Shown here: piece by piece, positions 25,916 to 35,954 of the stretch
How the letters are laid out: every line of letters begins with the position of its first letter
Numbering within the stretch: position 1 is the first letter of the stretch
The notes under the pieces: model-generated
The model's database searches: none
Told to the model about the DNA's origin: nothing
Seen by the model: only the letters and a program-made list of their open reading frames with translations
Assembly: GCA_017474455.1 (NCBI GenBank)
Contig: JAFVHP010000034.1
Location: 186,001-250,000 of the forward strand
Direction: 5' to 3'
DNA: 64,000 nt
Source of the DNA: Lachnospiraceae bacterium
GTDB taxonomy: Bacteria; Bacillota; Clostridia; Lachnospirales; Lachnospiraceae
Made by a program: the position numbers and the translations under genes

Positions 25916-27358
25916 TTACAGACGCAGGAGCCCTGCCGCTCCTTCTGCCGACGGATCATACAGAAATACCGCCCCTGAAGGGACCTGTACGGCAAAACAT
26001 CTTCCTGTCTGTACGGAATTGCCTTCCACGTCCGTCAGGAATTCATAATACAGATAGAAAGACCCGTACCCTTCAAAGGAACTGTCCGCGGCATATACGT
26101 ACGTGAACCTGGCATTGCCTTCCGCAATGGTCCCGGACATATCCACTGTCTGTCCCCGCTGGATCATTACATTCAGGATACAGTTCACGCCTTCGTTATG
26201 GGAAAGCGACCTGATCACCGACAGGTTGTAATGCACTTCGGTGATCTCGCCCGCGGCGCCTGCGTCACTTATGATGGCAAAGCAGAAATTGGACGTTCCC
26301 TCCGGCATTGGGACAGGTTCCGTATATACCTTTGATTCGATCGTCGGCGTACTGCCGTCGGTCGTATAATACAGCGTCCCTTCCTCCGGTACGACAGCCT
26401 CTATCATGGTCTGTTCCGTATATGTCCCGGAAGGGGTGATCACTTCCGCCTTGCCGGGTATCTCGAGATGGATGTCATAATTCCTGCGGATGATGGGGCT
26501 GCTGATCCCGTATGGATTGACAGCCATAAATGCCAGCTTATAATTCCCGTTCGTCAAAGATACAGGACCGGTATAAATATCCGAACCCGTATCCGGCGTG
26601 GAATTGTCCAGGGTGTAATAGATCACAGCCGACTCGGAGCCTTCTGCAGTCAGATAGACCCGCCCTTCATACGCGCCTGATTCCGGGTCCACCTTCACGG
26701 AAGGTGTCATGAACTCCTGGTAGGCGAGCCGCACCCTCTTATCCGTACACGCATCCATGAGCGAAGCCGCGCTTTCATAATCCTCCAGGAAGGAATAACA
26801 GGAAAGCAGCCGGCCGTATGCATTCATCAGGTCTTCGCTGTCTGTATCCCGGTCTTCTATGATCTCGCGGGCAGTTTCGATCGCAGCTTCGGTATCTCCT
26901 GATTTTTGAAGGCATTCGGCAAGAGTGAGCATAAGACGGTGGTCATGTTCATCGGACATCGAAAGCCCTGTCTCCAACAGCTCTGCCGCCTTATCATAAT
27001 CACCGGCCTCGATCGCATCGTAAGCCAGCCCGTAATAATGTGACGGGCTCCGGGTACTTCTGTAATAAAAAGCAAAGGCGATCACAAGCACCGCCAGGAG
27101 CGCTGCCAGGGTGATGCCTGTGGCCTTCCTGCTTCCGCGCAGTGTCAGGCCTTTGCCGTTTTTGCCGGTCTTATCCCCCTGATCTTTCGCGGCATCTGCC
27201 GCTTCGCTCTCCATCTCATCCTTGATGGCGCTCATGGTCTCGCTGATCGTATCTTCCACTCTGGTATCGTACACAGGGACGATGTGGATCTCCTGCGCAC
27301 AGTTCTCACAGATCAGCCCGCCTTCCGGGATCTCTCTGCCGCAATTCGGACACTTCAC
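25916..27358 (-). CDS. membrane protein with zinc ribbon, TPR-like repeats and two chitobiase C-terminal-type domains
   Basis: A 480-residue protein starting with GTG. A zinc ribbon has Cys3, Cys6, Cys17 and Cys20; a linker follows and one transmembrane helix at about 78-97. An outer part contains TPR-like helices (about 105-220) and two immunoglobulin-like CHB_HEX_C domains, marked by YYTLDNSTPDTGSDIYTGPV and YYTTDGSTPTIESKVYTEPV. The last 110 residues form an unassigned domain. With the ribbon in the cytosol and the repeats outside, it may bind or sense wall glycans, but the function is unknown. It is the last gene of the rex-led cluster, following folD by 22 bases. Confidence 0.75.
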   Translation of the reverse strand: MKCPNCGREIPEGGLICENCAQEIHIVPVYDTRVEDTISETMSAIKDEMESEAADAAKDQGDKTGKNGKGLTLRGSRKATGITLAALLAVLVIAFAFYYRSTRSPSHYYGLAYDAIEAGDYDKAAELLETGLSMSDEHDHRLMLTLAECLQKSGDTEAAIETAREIIEDRDTDSEDLMNAYGRLLSCYSFLEDYESAASLMDACTDKRVRLAYQEFMTPSVKVDPESGAYEGRVYLTAEGSESAVIYYTLDNSTPDTGSDIYTGPVSLTNGNYKLAFMAVNPYGISSPIIRRNYDIHLEIPGKAEVITPSGTYTEQTMIEAVVPEEGTLYYTTDGSTPTIESKVYTEPVPMPEGTSNFCFAIISDAGAAGEITEVHYNLSVIRSLSHNEGVNCILNVMIQRGQTVDMSGTIAEGNARFTYVYAADSSFEGYGSFYLYYEFLTDVEGNSVQTGRCFAVQVPSGAVFLYDPSAEGAAGLLRL

Positions 27359-27380
27359 GATAACACTCTCCCGAATACCG

Positions 27381-28229
27381 TCAGATCCTGTTCTGGATTC
27401 TGACAGAATCGATACAGTTCTTCATAAGCATGGTGACCGTCATGGGACCGACCCCGCCCGGCACAGGCGTTATAAAGGACGTCTTATCGCAGCATGCGGC
27501 AAAGTCGACATCGCCGCAGAGTTTCCCGTTTTCATCCCTGTTCATGCCGCAGTCGATGACCACAGCCCCGTCCTTGATATACTCAGGGCCGAACATCTTT
27601 GCTTTGCCCACAGCCGTAATAAGGATATCCGCCTCGGAAGTTACAGAGGCAAGATCCTTCGTTCTTGAGTGTGCCACGGTCACAGTCGCATTTTCCCTCA
27701 GCATCAGGATCGCCATGGGTTTGCCGACAATATTGCTCCTGCCGACGACGACACAGCGTTTTCCTTCCGCCTCGATACCGCTGCGTTTTAATAGTTCGAT
27801 GATGCCTGCAGGTGTACAGGATACAAAGCCGGGGAGTCCTATGCTCAGCGCGCCGACGTTTTCAGGATGAAAACCGTCTACATCCTTGAGCGGGGAGATC
27901 CGTCTGATAACGGCCGATTCATCCAGGTGGTCTGGCAGCGGAAGCTGGACCAGTATCCCGTTCACATCCGGATCGCTGTTGAGTTCGTCGATCTTCGCGA
28001 TCAGTTCTTCCATCGTTACATCTGCAGGCAGCAGGATCTCCAGCGAGCGTATGCCGACTTCTTCACAGGCGTTCTTTTTATTCCTGACATAGACCTTGCT
28101 TGCCTGGTCGTCTCCGGCGAGAACGACCGCAAGCGTGATCTCTATTCCTCTGCTCTTAAGGTCGCTGACAGTTTCCCTCAGTTCTTCCCTGACAGCCTTT
28201 GATATGGCTTTTCCGTCTATCAGTTTCAT
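27381..28229 (-). CDS. folD: bifunctional methylenetetrahydrofolate dehydrogenase/cyclohydrolase
   Basis: Interconverts methylene-, methenyl- and formyl-tetrahydrofolate using NADP, supplying one-carbon units in the cytosol. The 282-residue chain carries the catalytic lysine region YVRNKKNACEEVG near 50-62, QLPLPDHLD, and the NADP-binding signature VGRSNIVGKPMAILML, with PGGVGPMTVTMLM close to the end. The length is typical. AGGAGG precedes the ATG at 28229. It starts 8 bases after ftsK. Confidence 0.97.
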   Translation of the reverse strand: MKLIDGKAISKAVREELRETVSDLKSRGIEITLAVVLAGDDQASKVYVRNKKNACEEVGIRSLEILLPADVTMEELIAKIDELNSDPDVNGILVQLPLPDHLDESAVIRRISPLKDVDGFHPENVGALSIGLPGFVSCTPAGIIELLKRSGIEAEGKRCVVVGRSNIVGKPMAILMLRENATVTVAHSRTKDLASVTSEADILITAVGKAKMFGPEYIKDGAVVIDCGMNRDENGKLCGDVDFAACCDKTSFITPVPGGVGPMTVTMLMKNCIDSVRIQNRI

Positions 28230-28237
28230 TATTCCTC

Positions 28238-31200
28238 CTATTGTTCTTCGAGATACTGGTTGAACTGTACCATATCCATCAGTATCGTCCTGGCTTTTGT
28301 GCCTTCTTCTTCACTGACCACCCCAGCCTCCGCCAGCTGGTCCATTATCCTCGCCGCCCTGTTGAAACCGATCTTGAACGCCCTCTGCAGAAGTCCGATA
28401 GAAGCCTTCTGCTTTTCGATGATGAACTTTCCGGCCTCGGCAAAGAGTTCATCGTTATCTGATGCCCCCTGTCCCTGGCCCTGGGCGGAGATGCTCTGTC
28501 CGTTCCTCGTAATGCTGTCTATCCTGCTGTCGATATCTTCATCCGCTTCGTACTGCTGGTTATGGTCACGGATGTAGCTGACGACTTCGCCTACTTCATC
28601 ATCCGAAACGAAAGCACCCTGTACCCTGGCCGGTTTTGGATAGCCCTGGGGATAAAACAGCATGTCCCCTTTCCCGAGGAGTTTTTCCGCTCCTACCATA
28701 TCCAGGATCGTCCTGGAATCAACACCGCTTGAGACGGCAAAAGCCACGCGGCTGGGCATATTCGCCTTGATCAGACCCGTGATAACGTCGACCGACGGTC
28801 TCTGCGTCGCGATGATCAGATGGATACCTGCAGCCCTGGCCAGCTGTGCCAGACGGCAGATCGCTTCTTCCACTTCGTTCGCCGATACCATCATCAGGTC
28901 TGCAAGCTCATCGACGATGATCACCAGCTGGGGGATCGGCCTCGCTTCCGGATCTTCACCGCTCTCTTTCAACTGCAGCATTTTTTCATTATATCCCTTC
29001 AGGTCACGGACTTTCGCGGCCGCGAACTTTCCGTAGCGCTCAGTCATCTCGGCCACAGCCCAGGCCAGGGCGGCAGCCGCCTTTTTGGGATCAGTAACGA
29101 CAGGGATCATCAGATGCGGGATCCCGTTATAAACAGAGAGTTCAACGATCTTGGGGTCGATCATGATAAGTTTGCACTCTTCCGGTGTCGTTTTATACAA
29201 AAGCCCCATAATGATCGTATTGATGCAGACCGATTTGCCCGAACCGGTGGCGCCCGCGATCAGGACGTGCGGCATTTTTGCAATATCGAAGACCACCGGC
29301 TGGCCGGCGATGTCCTTGCCGACGGGGAAAGCGAGCTTCCCCTTGAAGTTCTGGTATTCAGGCGTCTCAATTACATCCCTGAGTGAAACGACAGAATTCT
29401 CTTTATTGGGCACTTCGATGCCTATGGCGGCTTTGCCGGGGATCGGCGCTTCGATCCTGATGTCGGTAGCTGCCAGGTGCATCTTGATATCATCCTGCAG
29501 GGAAAGGATCCTGCTTACCTTAACGCCCTGTTCCGGCAGAAGCTCATAACGGGTGACCGCAGGTCCCTGTGAAATATCCGTTATCGTTACATTTACGCCG
29601 AAAGTCCGCAGAGTCTCCTCCAGCTGCAGCGCGGTTTCTTTCAGCTCTCTGTCCGTATCGGCATCGCTCCTTCTTTTCCCGCGTTTCAAAAGATCCATCG
29701 GCGGAAATACATAAGGAGCTCTCTGCTTTTTCGGCTGCACGGATGTTCCCCCGGCCGGACCGGCCTGTACGGCAGACGGACCCGTTCCGGGCGCTTCCGT
29801 TTTATCCGTACCTCTGTCTCTGTGCACGGTTATGTCAGCCGCATCCGCATCAGGCCCCGCATCCCGGACAGTATCCTTTTCCGGTACTGTCGGTGCTGTC
29901 GGTGCTGTCGATGCTTTCTGCGCCGTTTGAGCAAATACCTGTGCCTCTTCCGGCGCTTTGGCCATACTGTGCGTTTCCGGTGTGACAAATGTAAAGCCTT
30001 CCGTTTCCGCAGCCTTTTTCTCACTGCCGCCGTTCCATGCCGCTTCACCTGAAGGGACGTCTTCTTCGTACGGGGTGACCGTTTCCAAAGACTCGCCCCT
30101 GTGTATCACGATCTCAGTGGCAGGCGTAAGGACGGTATCGCCCGTTTCCTGCGTATCCGTATCCTCCGCATATATTTCCTGTATTCCGGCAGCCGGTCTT
30201 CTTTCCGGGCGGCTGTATGTTCTATCATCCTCCGAAGGCAGGATCTCATGCAGATGATTGCTCTCATAGAGCCCGGCTTCGGGGGATCCTGCAGCTGCTT
30301 CATCCTGCGCATACTGATCCTGATAGTATTCTTCTTCCGCAGCGGGCATCTCTTCCCCCGCAGTTAAAGTTTCTTCCGGCGGCAGTATCGTCTGCAGGTG
30401 TACCCCTCTTACTTTCCGGTTTCCGGAGAGGATTCTGTCGTTTTCCCTTTCTTCTGTTCTCCTGCGGTTTCTGTCCCTCCTGGACGCAAATGCGTCGGAG
30501 ACGGGCCTTGTCAGAGAAGCTCCGGCGTATTCACGGTCATACTCATCCTCAAAGTATTCTCCGTCATCTTCATAATACTCACCGTCATCTTCTTCGTAAT
30601 CATCCACATACTCATCATACCGTTCCGCGCGCTGCTGCCTTCTTCTGTCTGCCGCATCCCTGTATCGCTGCATCTGGCCGGCTGAAGCCGTAAACAGATC
30701 CATCAGCGAACTGCCGGTAAAGAGAAGGACTGCGATAATAAAGAGTACGATAAGTACAAATACAGTCCCCGTCATCCTCAGAAGGCTGTAAAAACCTGCC
30801 GCTATACTGCCGAATACCACGCCGCCTCCGGCGTGTTCCCTGCCCGCTTCCTCATATAGTGCCCTGATGTCATACGGAGTGTCGATGCCGGGGCCGTTGT
30901 ATATAAGGGCGAGGACCGTGCCGGTCAGGACCAGAAGTATGATCACCGCCATGACCTGCCGGAGATAAAATCCCGGATCCCTGGCAAACATAATGAACAT
31001 GACCAGGGCAAAAATAAATACGGGGATGATATATGCCAGGGTGCCGAACAGGCCGAACATGATCCCGGAAAAGAATTTGCCGACATTTCCGATCAGCCCG
31101 AAATTGGACAGAAATAAAAAAATCATCCCGGCAAAAAGTAGGATCACACCGAGATCTCTGGAAAAACTGTCGTTATTTCTGCGGGAAGCTGCCGGCTTCC

Positions 31201-31354
31201 TTGTTTTCGGTTTTGCCGTCCTGGTCGCCGTACGCGATGACGACGACCCGGTCCTTTTCCCGGATGCTGACGTACGTCTTGTACCTCCGGCAGAACCGGA
31301 ACGGCTTCTGCCGGACCCTGATCCGGAAGATCGTTTCTTTGGCGCAGCTACCAT
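28238..31354 (-). CDS. ftsK: FtsK/SpoIIIE-type DNA translocase
   Basis: A 1038-residue membrane-anchored DNA pump that clears chromosomes from the division septum. There is a basic Ser/Arg-rich N-terminal tail (1-60), four transmembrane helices (to about 225), and a long acidic and Pro/Ala-rich linker (about 235-560) with a tyrosine/aspartate/glutamate tract. The alpha/beta motor has Walker A GATGSGKS near 698 and Walker [12 protein letters not shown]. The C-terminal gamma winged helix ([16 protein letters not shown]) reads orienting sequences. AGGAGG precedes the start. It is in the rex-nnr-alr-yebC-ftsK-folD cluster. Whether it serves division or sporulation cannot be told from sequence. 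Confidence 0.96.
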   Translation of the reverse strand: MVAAPKKRSSGSGSGRSRSGSAGGTRRTSASGKRTGSSSSRTATRTAKPKTRKPAASRRNNDSFSRDLGVILLFAGMIFLFLSNFGLIGNVGKFFSGIMFGLFGTLAYIIPVFIFALVMFIMFARDPGFYLRQVMAVIILLVLTGTVLALIYNGPGIDTPYDIRALYEEAGREHAGGGVVFGSIAAGFYSLLRMTGTVFVLIVLFIIAVLLFTGSSLMDLFTASAGQMQRYRDAADRRRQQRAERYDEYVDDYEEDDGEYYEDDGEYFEDEYDREYAGASLTRPVSDAFASRRDRNRRRTEERENDRILSGNRKVRGVHLQTILPPEETLTAGEEMPAAEEEYYQDQYAQDEAAAGSPEAGLYESNHLHEILPSEDDRTYSRPERRPAAGIQEIYAEDTDTQETGDTVLTPATEIVIHRGESLETVTPYEEDVPSGEAAWNGGSEKKAAETEGFTFVTPETHSMAKAPEEAQVFAQTAQKASTAPTAPTVPEKDTVRDAGPDADAADITVHRDRGTDKTEAPGTGPSAVQAGPAGGTSVQPKKQRAPYVFPPMDLLKRGKRRSDADTDRELKETALQLEETLRTFGVNVTITDISQGPAVTRYELLPEQGVKVSRILSLQDDIKMHLAATDIRIEAPIPGKAAIGIEVPNKENSVVSLRDVIETPEYQNFKGKLAFPVGKDIAGQPVVFDIAKMPHVLIAGATGSGKSVCINTIIMGLLYKTTPEECKLIMIDPKIVELSVYNGIPHLMIPVVTDPKKAAAALAWAVAEMTERYGKFAAAKVRDLKGYNEKMLQLKESGEDPEARPIPQLVIIVDELADLMMVSANEVEEAICRLAQLARAAGIHLIIATQRPSVDVITGLIKANMPSRVAFAVSSGVDSRTILDMVGAEKLLGKGDMLFYPQGYPKPARVQGAFVSDDEVGEVVSYIRDHNQQYEADEDIDSRIDSITRNGQSISAQGQGQGASDNDELFAEAGKFIIEKQKASIGLLQRAFKIGFNRAARIMDQLAEAGVVSEEEGTKARTILMDMVQFNQYLEEQ

Positions 31355-31363
31355 TTGGCCTCC

Positions 31364-31537
31364 TTACTCTGTTGCCTTCTTTTCAAAAGCCTCCATATCC
31401 TTTTCGGTTACTTCGGCAATATCAAATTCATCTTCTGCTTTGCCCTGCAGCGGGAAATCGTCTCTTACCCTTTCCTTTTTTGCAGGCAGAGGCAGGGGCG
31501 AACGCAGAGGTTCGCCCGGTTTAGCATGTCCGTCCAC
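31364..31537 (-). CDS. small hypothetical protein between yebC and ftsK
   Basis: A frame of about 57 codons from a GTG at 31537, with GAGG 12 bases upstream; an ATG at 31561, overlapping yebC, is an alternative. The product has a Pro/Leu-rich start (GEPLRSPLPLPAKKERVRDD) and an acidic end (DEFDIAEVTEKDMEAFEKK). Codon use resembles that of the neighbours, and its stop lies 9 bases before the ftsK ATG, against the ftsK ribosome-binding site. I recognise no family. It could be a genuine small protein co-translated with ftsK or a leader ORF. Confidence 0.45.
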   Translation of the reverse strand: MDGHAKPGEPLRSPLPLPAKKERVRDDFPLQGKAEDEFDIAEVTEKDMEAFEKKATE

Positions 31538-31544
31538 CTGACCG

Positions 31545-32282
31545 TTATTCCTCGGGCTCATCCCAGTTATGGTATACGGCCTGGACATCATCATCTTCAT
31601 CCAGGATATCCAGTATCCTGCGTATTTCCTTGATCGACTGCTCGTCGCTCAAGGTCACGTAATTCTGCGGGATCCTGGTCACTTCCGCAGAAGCGGCAGT
31701 GATGCCTTCATCCTCCAGCTTCTTAAGGACTGCATCAAAATCATCCGGCTGCGTGTATACTACATAGCTGTCTTCCTCTTCCTGGAAATCGTCAGCACCC
31801 GCATCCAGCGCGATCATCATAAGGTCGTCGGATGCCATGTCCGTTTCTTCCTTATCAATGATGATCTGTCCTTTTTCATCGAACATGAAGGAGACACAGC
31901 CCTGCGTACCGATGTTGCCGTTGCCTTTGGCAAATGCGGCCCTCACATTGGCCGCCGTCCTGTTCTGGTTGTCGGTAAGGGTCTCGACGATGATCGCGAT
32001 CCCTGAAGGACCGTATCCTTCATATGTATTATTCTGGTAATTGATATTTCCGACATCACCGGCAGCCTTTTTAATGCCGCGTTCGATCGTGTCATTGGGC
32101 ATATTGTTGGATTTCGCCTTCGCGATCACCTGCGCGAGTTTGAAATTGTTGGCAGGATCCGGACCGCCTTCCTTAACTGCAACAGCTATTTCTCTTCCGA
32201 TGATCGTAAAGATCTTGCCCTTCGCGGCATCGTTCTTTTCTTTCTTGTGTTTGATATTGGCAAATTTGGAATGTCCTGACAT
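31545..32282 (-). CDS. yebC: YebC/PmpR-family regulator or ribosome-associated factor
   Basis: A 245-residue cytosolic protein of the YebC family. The start MSGHSKFANIKHKKEKND is highly conserved; ERGIKKAAGD, YEGYGPSGIA and RTAANVRAAFAKGNGN are family motifs. YebC proteins were described as DNA-binding transcription factors, and more recent work links members to translation of proline-rich or stalling stretches. The acidic end (DEDDDVQAVYHNWDEPEE) is normal. AGGAGAG precedes the ATG. It follows alr by 25 bases. Confidence 0.95.
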   Translation of the reverse strand: MSGHSKFANIKHKKEKNDAAKGKIFTIIGREIAVAVKEGGPDPANNFKLAQVIAKAKSNNMPNDTIERGIKKAAGDVGNINYQNNTYEGYGPSGIAIIVETLTDNQNRTAANVRAAFAKGNGNIGTQGCVSFMFDEKGQIIIDKEETDMASDDLMMIALDAGADDFQEEEDSYVVYTQPDDFDAVLKKLEDEGITAASAEVTRIPQNYVTLSDEQSIKEIRRILDILDEDDDVQAVYHNWDEPEE

Positions 32283-32307
32283 TTTACTCTCCTTTACGTG
32301 ATAAGAC

Positions 32308-33528
32308 TTATTCTATCGCCGTTACCAGACCGTCCCTGATATAGACTCTGGGAACACGTTTGTTTACATCGCACGCGAATTCATAATTGAACCTGCCTGA
32401 AAGACTGCCCAGCTCCTCCAGTGTGATCTCATCACCGCCGTCGCGGCCAAGGAGCGTTACAGGATCCCCTTCCGCTGCATCCGGTACGGACGAGACATCC
32501 AGCATCATCTGGTCCATGCATATCCTGCCGACAACAGGGACTCTCCTGCCCCTTACCAGCACCGATGCCTTCCCGGTCAGACCTCTTGAATAACCGTCCG
32601 CATAACCTACCGGCACCGTAGCGATCCTGGAGAGTCTGTCAGGGGCATAAATGCCGCCGTAACTGATCCTGGTCCCCGCCGGGACGTCTTTGATATATAC
32701 GATATGCGAATGAAGGGACATGACAGGTTCAAGACGGACAAGGTCCCTGTCCACTTCATCCGACGGCCACAGCCCGTACATGATGATACCGCATCTTACC
32801 ATATCCATCGCCGTTTCAGGAAGCCTGATCGCCGCCGCGGAATTCGCACAGTGAAGCACCGGTATATCAAGGCCAAGCTCATCCTTAACGGTCCGGGCAA
32901 ATGTCCTGAACGCGGTAAACTGCTTCAGGGCATCGGATGTATCCTCCTCGTCAGCCCGGGCGAAATGAGTAAACATCCCTTCGATAATGATCCCCGGTGT
33001 TTCCATCGCCTGCCTGACGAAATCCAGGCCGTTCTCATCAGGCCTTATGCCGATCCTGCTCATGCCGGTGTCTACGGCGATATGTATACGGACCGGTCTC
33101 CCTGTCCTTTCGGAAGACTGTGACAGTTCTGCGAGCGTATCCGTCCTGAATACTGCCGGCCTGAAGTCCTGTATGATCAGTTCATCATAACAGTAGGGGA
33201 AAGTATACCCCAGTATGATGACCGGTTTTCTGATCCCTGCCGAGCGCAGATCCATGGCTTCTTCATATGTCGCAACGGCATGGGCGCTGATATAATCCAG
33301 TTTTTCCGTTTCCCTGGCGATCATCACGGAACCGTGCCCGTATCCGTCAGCTTTGATAACGTCCGTCATGGGGACGTCACAGCCGCACTGCCTGAGCCGT
33401 CCGTGGATCCTCGAAAGATTCCCTGTAAGCGCATCCAGATCGATCGCGGCACATATCCTGGAAAGATTCCCGCAATCTGCGCCGGTCTTTTTATAAGCTT
33501 CGATAATATCCGCAAAACTCTGATTCAT
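32308..33528 (-). CDS. alr: alanine racemase
   Basis: PLP enzyme that makes D-alanine for peptidoglycan. The PLP lysine is Lys59 in VIKADGYGHGS; the second catalytic base is the tyrosine in RISYGGIY in the C-terminal beta domain, and CMDQMMLDVS is also conserved. At 406 residues it has an N-terminal extension of about 20 residues before the usual AAIDLDAL start, so the true start may be different; the ATG at 33528 has only a weak ribosome-binding site. It lies 50 bases after nnr, in the common order rex-nnr-alr. Confidence 0.95.
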   Translation of the reverse strand: MNQSFADIIEAYKKTGADCGNLSRICAAIDLDALTGNLSRIHGRLRQCGCDVPMTDVIKADGYGHGSVMIARETEKLDYISAHAVATYEEAMDLRSAGIRKPVIILGYTFPYCYDELIIQDFRPAVFRTDTLAELSQSSERTGRPVRIHIAVDTGMSRIGIRPDENGLDFVRQAMETPGIIIEGMFTHFARADEEDTSDALKQFTAFRTFARTVKDELGLDIPVLHCANSAAAIRLPETAMDMVRCGIIMYGLWPSDEVDRDLVRLEPVMSLHSHIVYIKDVPAGTRISYGGIYAPDRLSRIATVPVGYADGYSRGLTGKASVLVRGRRVPVVGRICMDQMMLDVSSVPDAAEGDPVTLLGRDGGDEITLEELGSLSGRFNYEFACDVNKRVPRVYIRDGLVTAIE

Positions 33529-33578
33529 ATTCTAATCCATACTGAAATAAGAACAGTATCCCGGAACACGTCTTTCTA

Positions 33579-35183
33579 TCATACCAGTAAATCCGGTATT
33601 CCGTCTATAATATCTCCCGCTGTCAGACCGCGTCCGTATTTCAGGGATGCCTTTTCTCCCGCAAGACCGTGCAGATATACTGCCGCGCAGGCGGCATCAA
33701 AACCCGGACCCATGACCGCACAAAGGGCAGCCGTGATCCCAGTCAGCACATCGCCCGAACCCGCGGTAGCCATGGCGTCATTCCCGCTTGTATTAATATA
33801 GTATGAAGGCTCCCGCTGATCGAATACTATCGTTCTGTGATCCTTGCAGACGATGGTGCACCCCAGTTTTCCGGTCTGCTCCTTAAGCGATGAAACAAGC
33901 ATTCCGTGGTCTTTGAGGGATTCAGTCTGAAGGCCGCAAAGAGCGCTGTATTCGGCGAGGTGCGGAGTCATGACGAGCGGAATATGCCCTGACGCTTCGC
34001 GTATCATATTCCTGATCCTGTCATCGTTGCCGGCGATCCGTACCGCATCCGCATCCAGGACCATGGCTTTCAGGTCCCCGTAAGACGAAAGGATCCCTGA
34101 CAGGATCTTTTTACCCGTATCCGTAACGGAAATGCCCGGCCCGGCAGCGCACACATCAGCCCAGCGGACGGCTTCCTTAAGAAGAGCCTCCATTTCCGCT
34201 TCATTTTCGTCATCATAATATGTGGCCAGCGCTTCCGGCAGACAGGATGATACCGCGTCACGGTTCAGTTTATGTGTAAAGATCCTGACCATTCCCGCTC
34301 CGCTTTTCAGGGCAGCCTTTGCGCATAATACCGCGGCGCCGCAGACCTGCCTGCTGCCTGCCGCAACCAGTATCTTACCGAAAGTGCCTTTATTGCCGTC
34401 CACAGGTCTTGCGGGCAGAAGGTGCGCCGCACTGATCCCCCTGTAGGTAAAACGTTTCGGAACGCCCTTGAATGCCCTTTCGTTGATCCCTATATCGTAC
34501 AGCATGACCCGGCCGCAGTAAGTTCCTCCGGGCATAAGGAAATGCCCGGCTTTATAAAACCCGTAGGTGACCGTGATATCCGCCCGGACAGCCGTGCCCC
34601 TTACAGAACCGTCCGAAGCACATACTCCTGAAGGGATATCTATGCTGACGACTGTTGAAGCGTTTTTATCCCGGCAGGCCGCGATCCATTCGGCGGCTTT
34701 TTGGGCGTCACCGCCAAGGGCGCCGTCAAGACCGGTGCCCGCGATCGCGTCAACGATAAGAAGCGGCCGTTTCAGCATCTCCTCTTTGGCCGAAATATCA
34801 TCGAACTCTCTGACCGGTATTCCGTATTTCTCAAGTATGTCAGCCTGCATCCTGCACAGTGAACCTTCCTTCAAAGGACCGCAGAGCATCAGCACCGCAA
34901 CAGGAAAGCCGTGATCCGTCAGAAGCCTGGCAAGCGCGAGCCCGTCTGCCCCGTTATTTCCTCTTCCCGCAACGATCACGGTATAACGGCGGTTTGCTGG
35001 AACAGTGCTGCAGACCGGGTCAGCCTCGATCGCTTCCCTTGTCGCAAGGGCGGCTCTTTCCATGAGTACCGCCGCAGGGATCCCGATCACTTCACTGGTC
35101 CTTCTGTCTGTTTCCGACATTTCCGGACTGTCCAGAAGATATGCCCTTACCGCCTTTTCAAAGTCTTTTTCAGTCTGCATCAT
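33579..35183 (-). CDS. nnr: bifunctional NAD(P)H-hydrate repair enzyme
   Basis: Repairs damaged hydrated NADH and NADPH. The N-terminal epimerase domain (about 1-215) has VAGRGNNGADGLALARLL; the C-terminal ADP/ATP-dependent dehydratase domain (about 235-530) has the ribokinase-like motif NDAMATAGSGDVLTGITAAL. The 534-residue fusion is the normal bacterial architecture. The start overlaps the rex stop by 14 bases, so the two are translationally coupled; Rex senses NADH/NAD, which fits with a nicotinamide-repair partner. A neighbouring acpS, often found with nnr, is absent. Confidence 0.95.
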   Translation of the reverse strand: MMQTEKDFEKAVRAYLLDSPEMSETDRRTSEVIGIPAAVLMERAALATREAIEADPVCSTVPANRRYTVIVAGRGNNGADGLALARLLTDHGFPVAVLMLCGPLKEGSLCRMQADILEKYGIPVREFDDISAKEEMLKRPLLIVDAIAGTGLDGALGGDAQKAAEWIAACRDKNASTVVSIDIPSGVCASDGSVRGTAVRADITVTYGFYKAGHFLMPGGTYCGRVMLYDIGINERAFKGVPKRFTYRGISAAHLLPARPVDGNKGTFGKILVAAGSRQVCGAAVLCAKAALKSGAGMVRIFTHKLNRDAVSSCLPEALATYYDDENEAEMEALLKEAVRWADVCAAGPGISVTDTGKKILSGILSSYGDLKAMVLDADAVRIAGNDDRIRNMIREASGHIPLVMTPHLAEYSALCGLQTESLKDHGMLVSSLKEQTGKLGCTIVCKDHRTIVFDQREPSYYINTSGNDAMATAGSGDVLTGITAALCAVMGPGFDAACAAVYLHGLAGEKASLKYGRGLTAGDIIDGIPDLLV

Positions 35184-35829
35184 GATCTTTCACACCTTTT
35201 AAATTTCTGGCATGAATACCGTATGTAAGCTTCCTCATACTGTCCATCAGATGGACATCCTCCACCAGGATATCCTCCGGCAGCTCCAGTTCGGCATTTG
35301 TAAAATTCCAGACTGCCCTGATCCGGCACCCGGCCAGCTGCGCGGCCGCATCTGCCGCTGCCGGTCCCGGTACGGCCAGCACCGCGATACTGACGCTGTG
35401 CTTTTGCGTAAAATCCTTCAGTTCCTGCATGGACAGTACCGGCACATCAGAGATATATCTGCCGAACAGTTCTTCATTGATATCAAACGCTGCGATGAAA
35501 CGCTGGTTCAGCCTGCTGCCGTTTATGAACGCGGCCAGGGCTTCGCCAAGATTGCCTGCGCCGATCAGGATCATATCGTATCTGTCATTTAACCCGAGCA
35601 GTTCCCCGATCTCCTGATATAGATAAGAGGTGTTGTACCCGTAGCCCTGCTGTCCGAATCCGCCGAAATGATTCAGATCCTGCCGGATCTGGGATGCGGT
35701 CACACCCATAAGCTCGGACAGCCTGTCCGAGGATATCCTCCCGACGCCGTTCTCTATCAGTTCTCCCAGATACCTGTAATACCTCGGAAGCCTGCCGACA
35801 ACGGCAGCGGGTATATTGCTCCGTTCCAT
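35170..35829 (-). CDS. rex: redox-sensing transcriptional repressor Rex
   Basis: A homodimeric repressor that leaves DNA when NADH binds. About 219 residues: an N-terminal winged helix (ISSDRLSELMGVTASQIRQDL), a Rossmann domain with GAGNLGEALAAF near residue 90, and a C-terminal swap helix. FGQQGYGYNTSYLYQEI is a strong family marker. I prefer the ATG at 35829 because GAGG lies nine bases upstream; the ATG at 35835 would be too close to it. A near-consensus promoter lies upstream. I found no clear Rex operator in this promoter, so autoregulation is not supported by sequence. Confidence 0.96.
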   Translation of the reverse strand: MERSNIPAAVVGRLPRYYRYLGELIENGVGRISSDRLSELMGVTASQIRQDLNHFGGFGQQGYGYNTSYLYQEIGELLGLNDRYDMILIGAGNLGEALAAFINGSRLNQRFIAAFDINEELFGRYISDVPVLSMQELKDFTQKHSVSIAVLAVPGPAAADAAAQLAGCRIRAVWNFTNAELELPEDILVEDVHLMDSMRKLTYGIHARNLKGVKDHDAD

Positions 35830-35882
35830 GTTCATGTCCTCAGATCACTGCCGCTTAACTGCTTAAACCAAATACCTAAATG

Positions 35883-35911
35883 ATTATATCCAATTGTAAA
35901 ATAGCAGTCAA
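35883..35911 (-). promoter_or_regulatory. strong sigma-A promoter of the rex cluster
   Basis: On the minus strand TTGACT (35911-35906), a 17-base spacer and a perfect TATAAT (35888-35883). It is back-to-back with the ABC-F promoter; the two -35 boxes are 15 bases apart. Confidence 0.75.
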
Positions 35912-35926
35912 AACACCGGCGTTTTA

Positions 35927-35954
35927 TTGACTTGAAACGATGAAATAATATACT
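35927..35954 (+). promoter_or_regulatory. sigma-A promoter of the ABC-F gene
   Basis: TTGACT (35927-35932), a 16-base spacer and TATACT (35949-35954), giving a predicted leader of about 36 bases. Confidence 0.7.
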
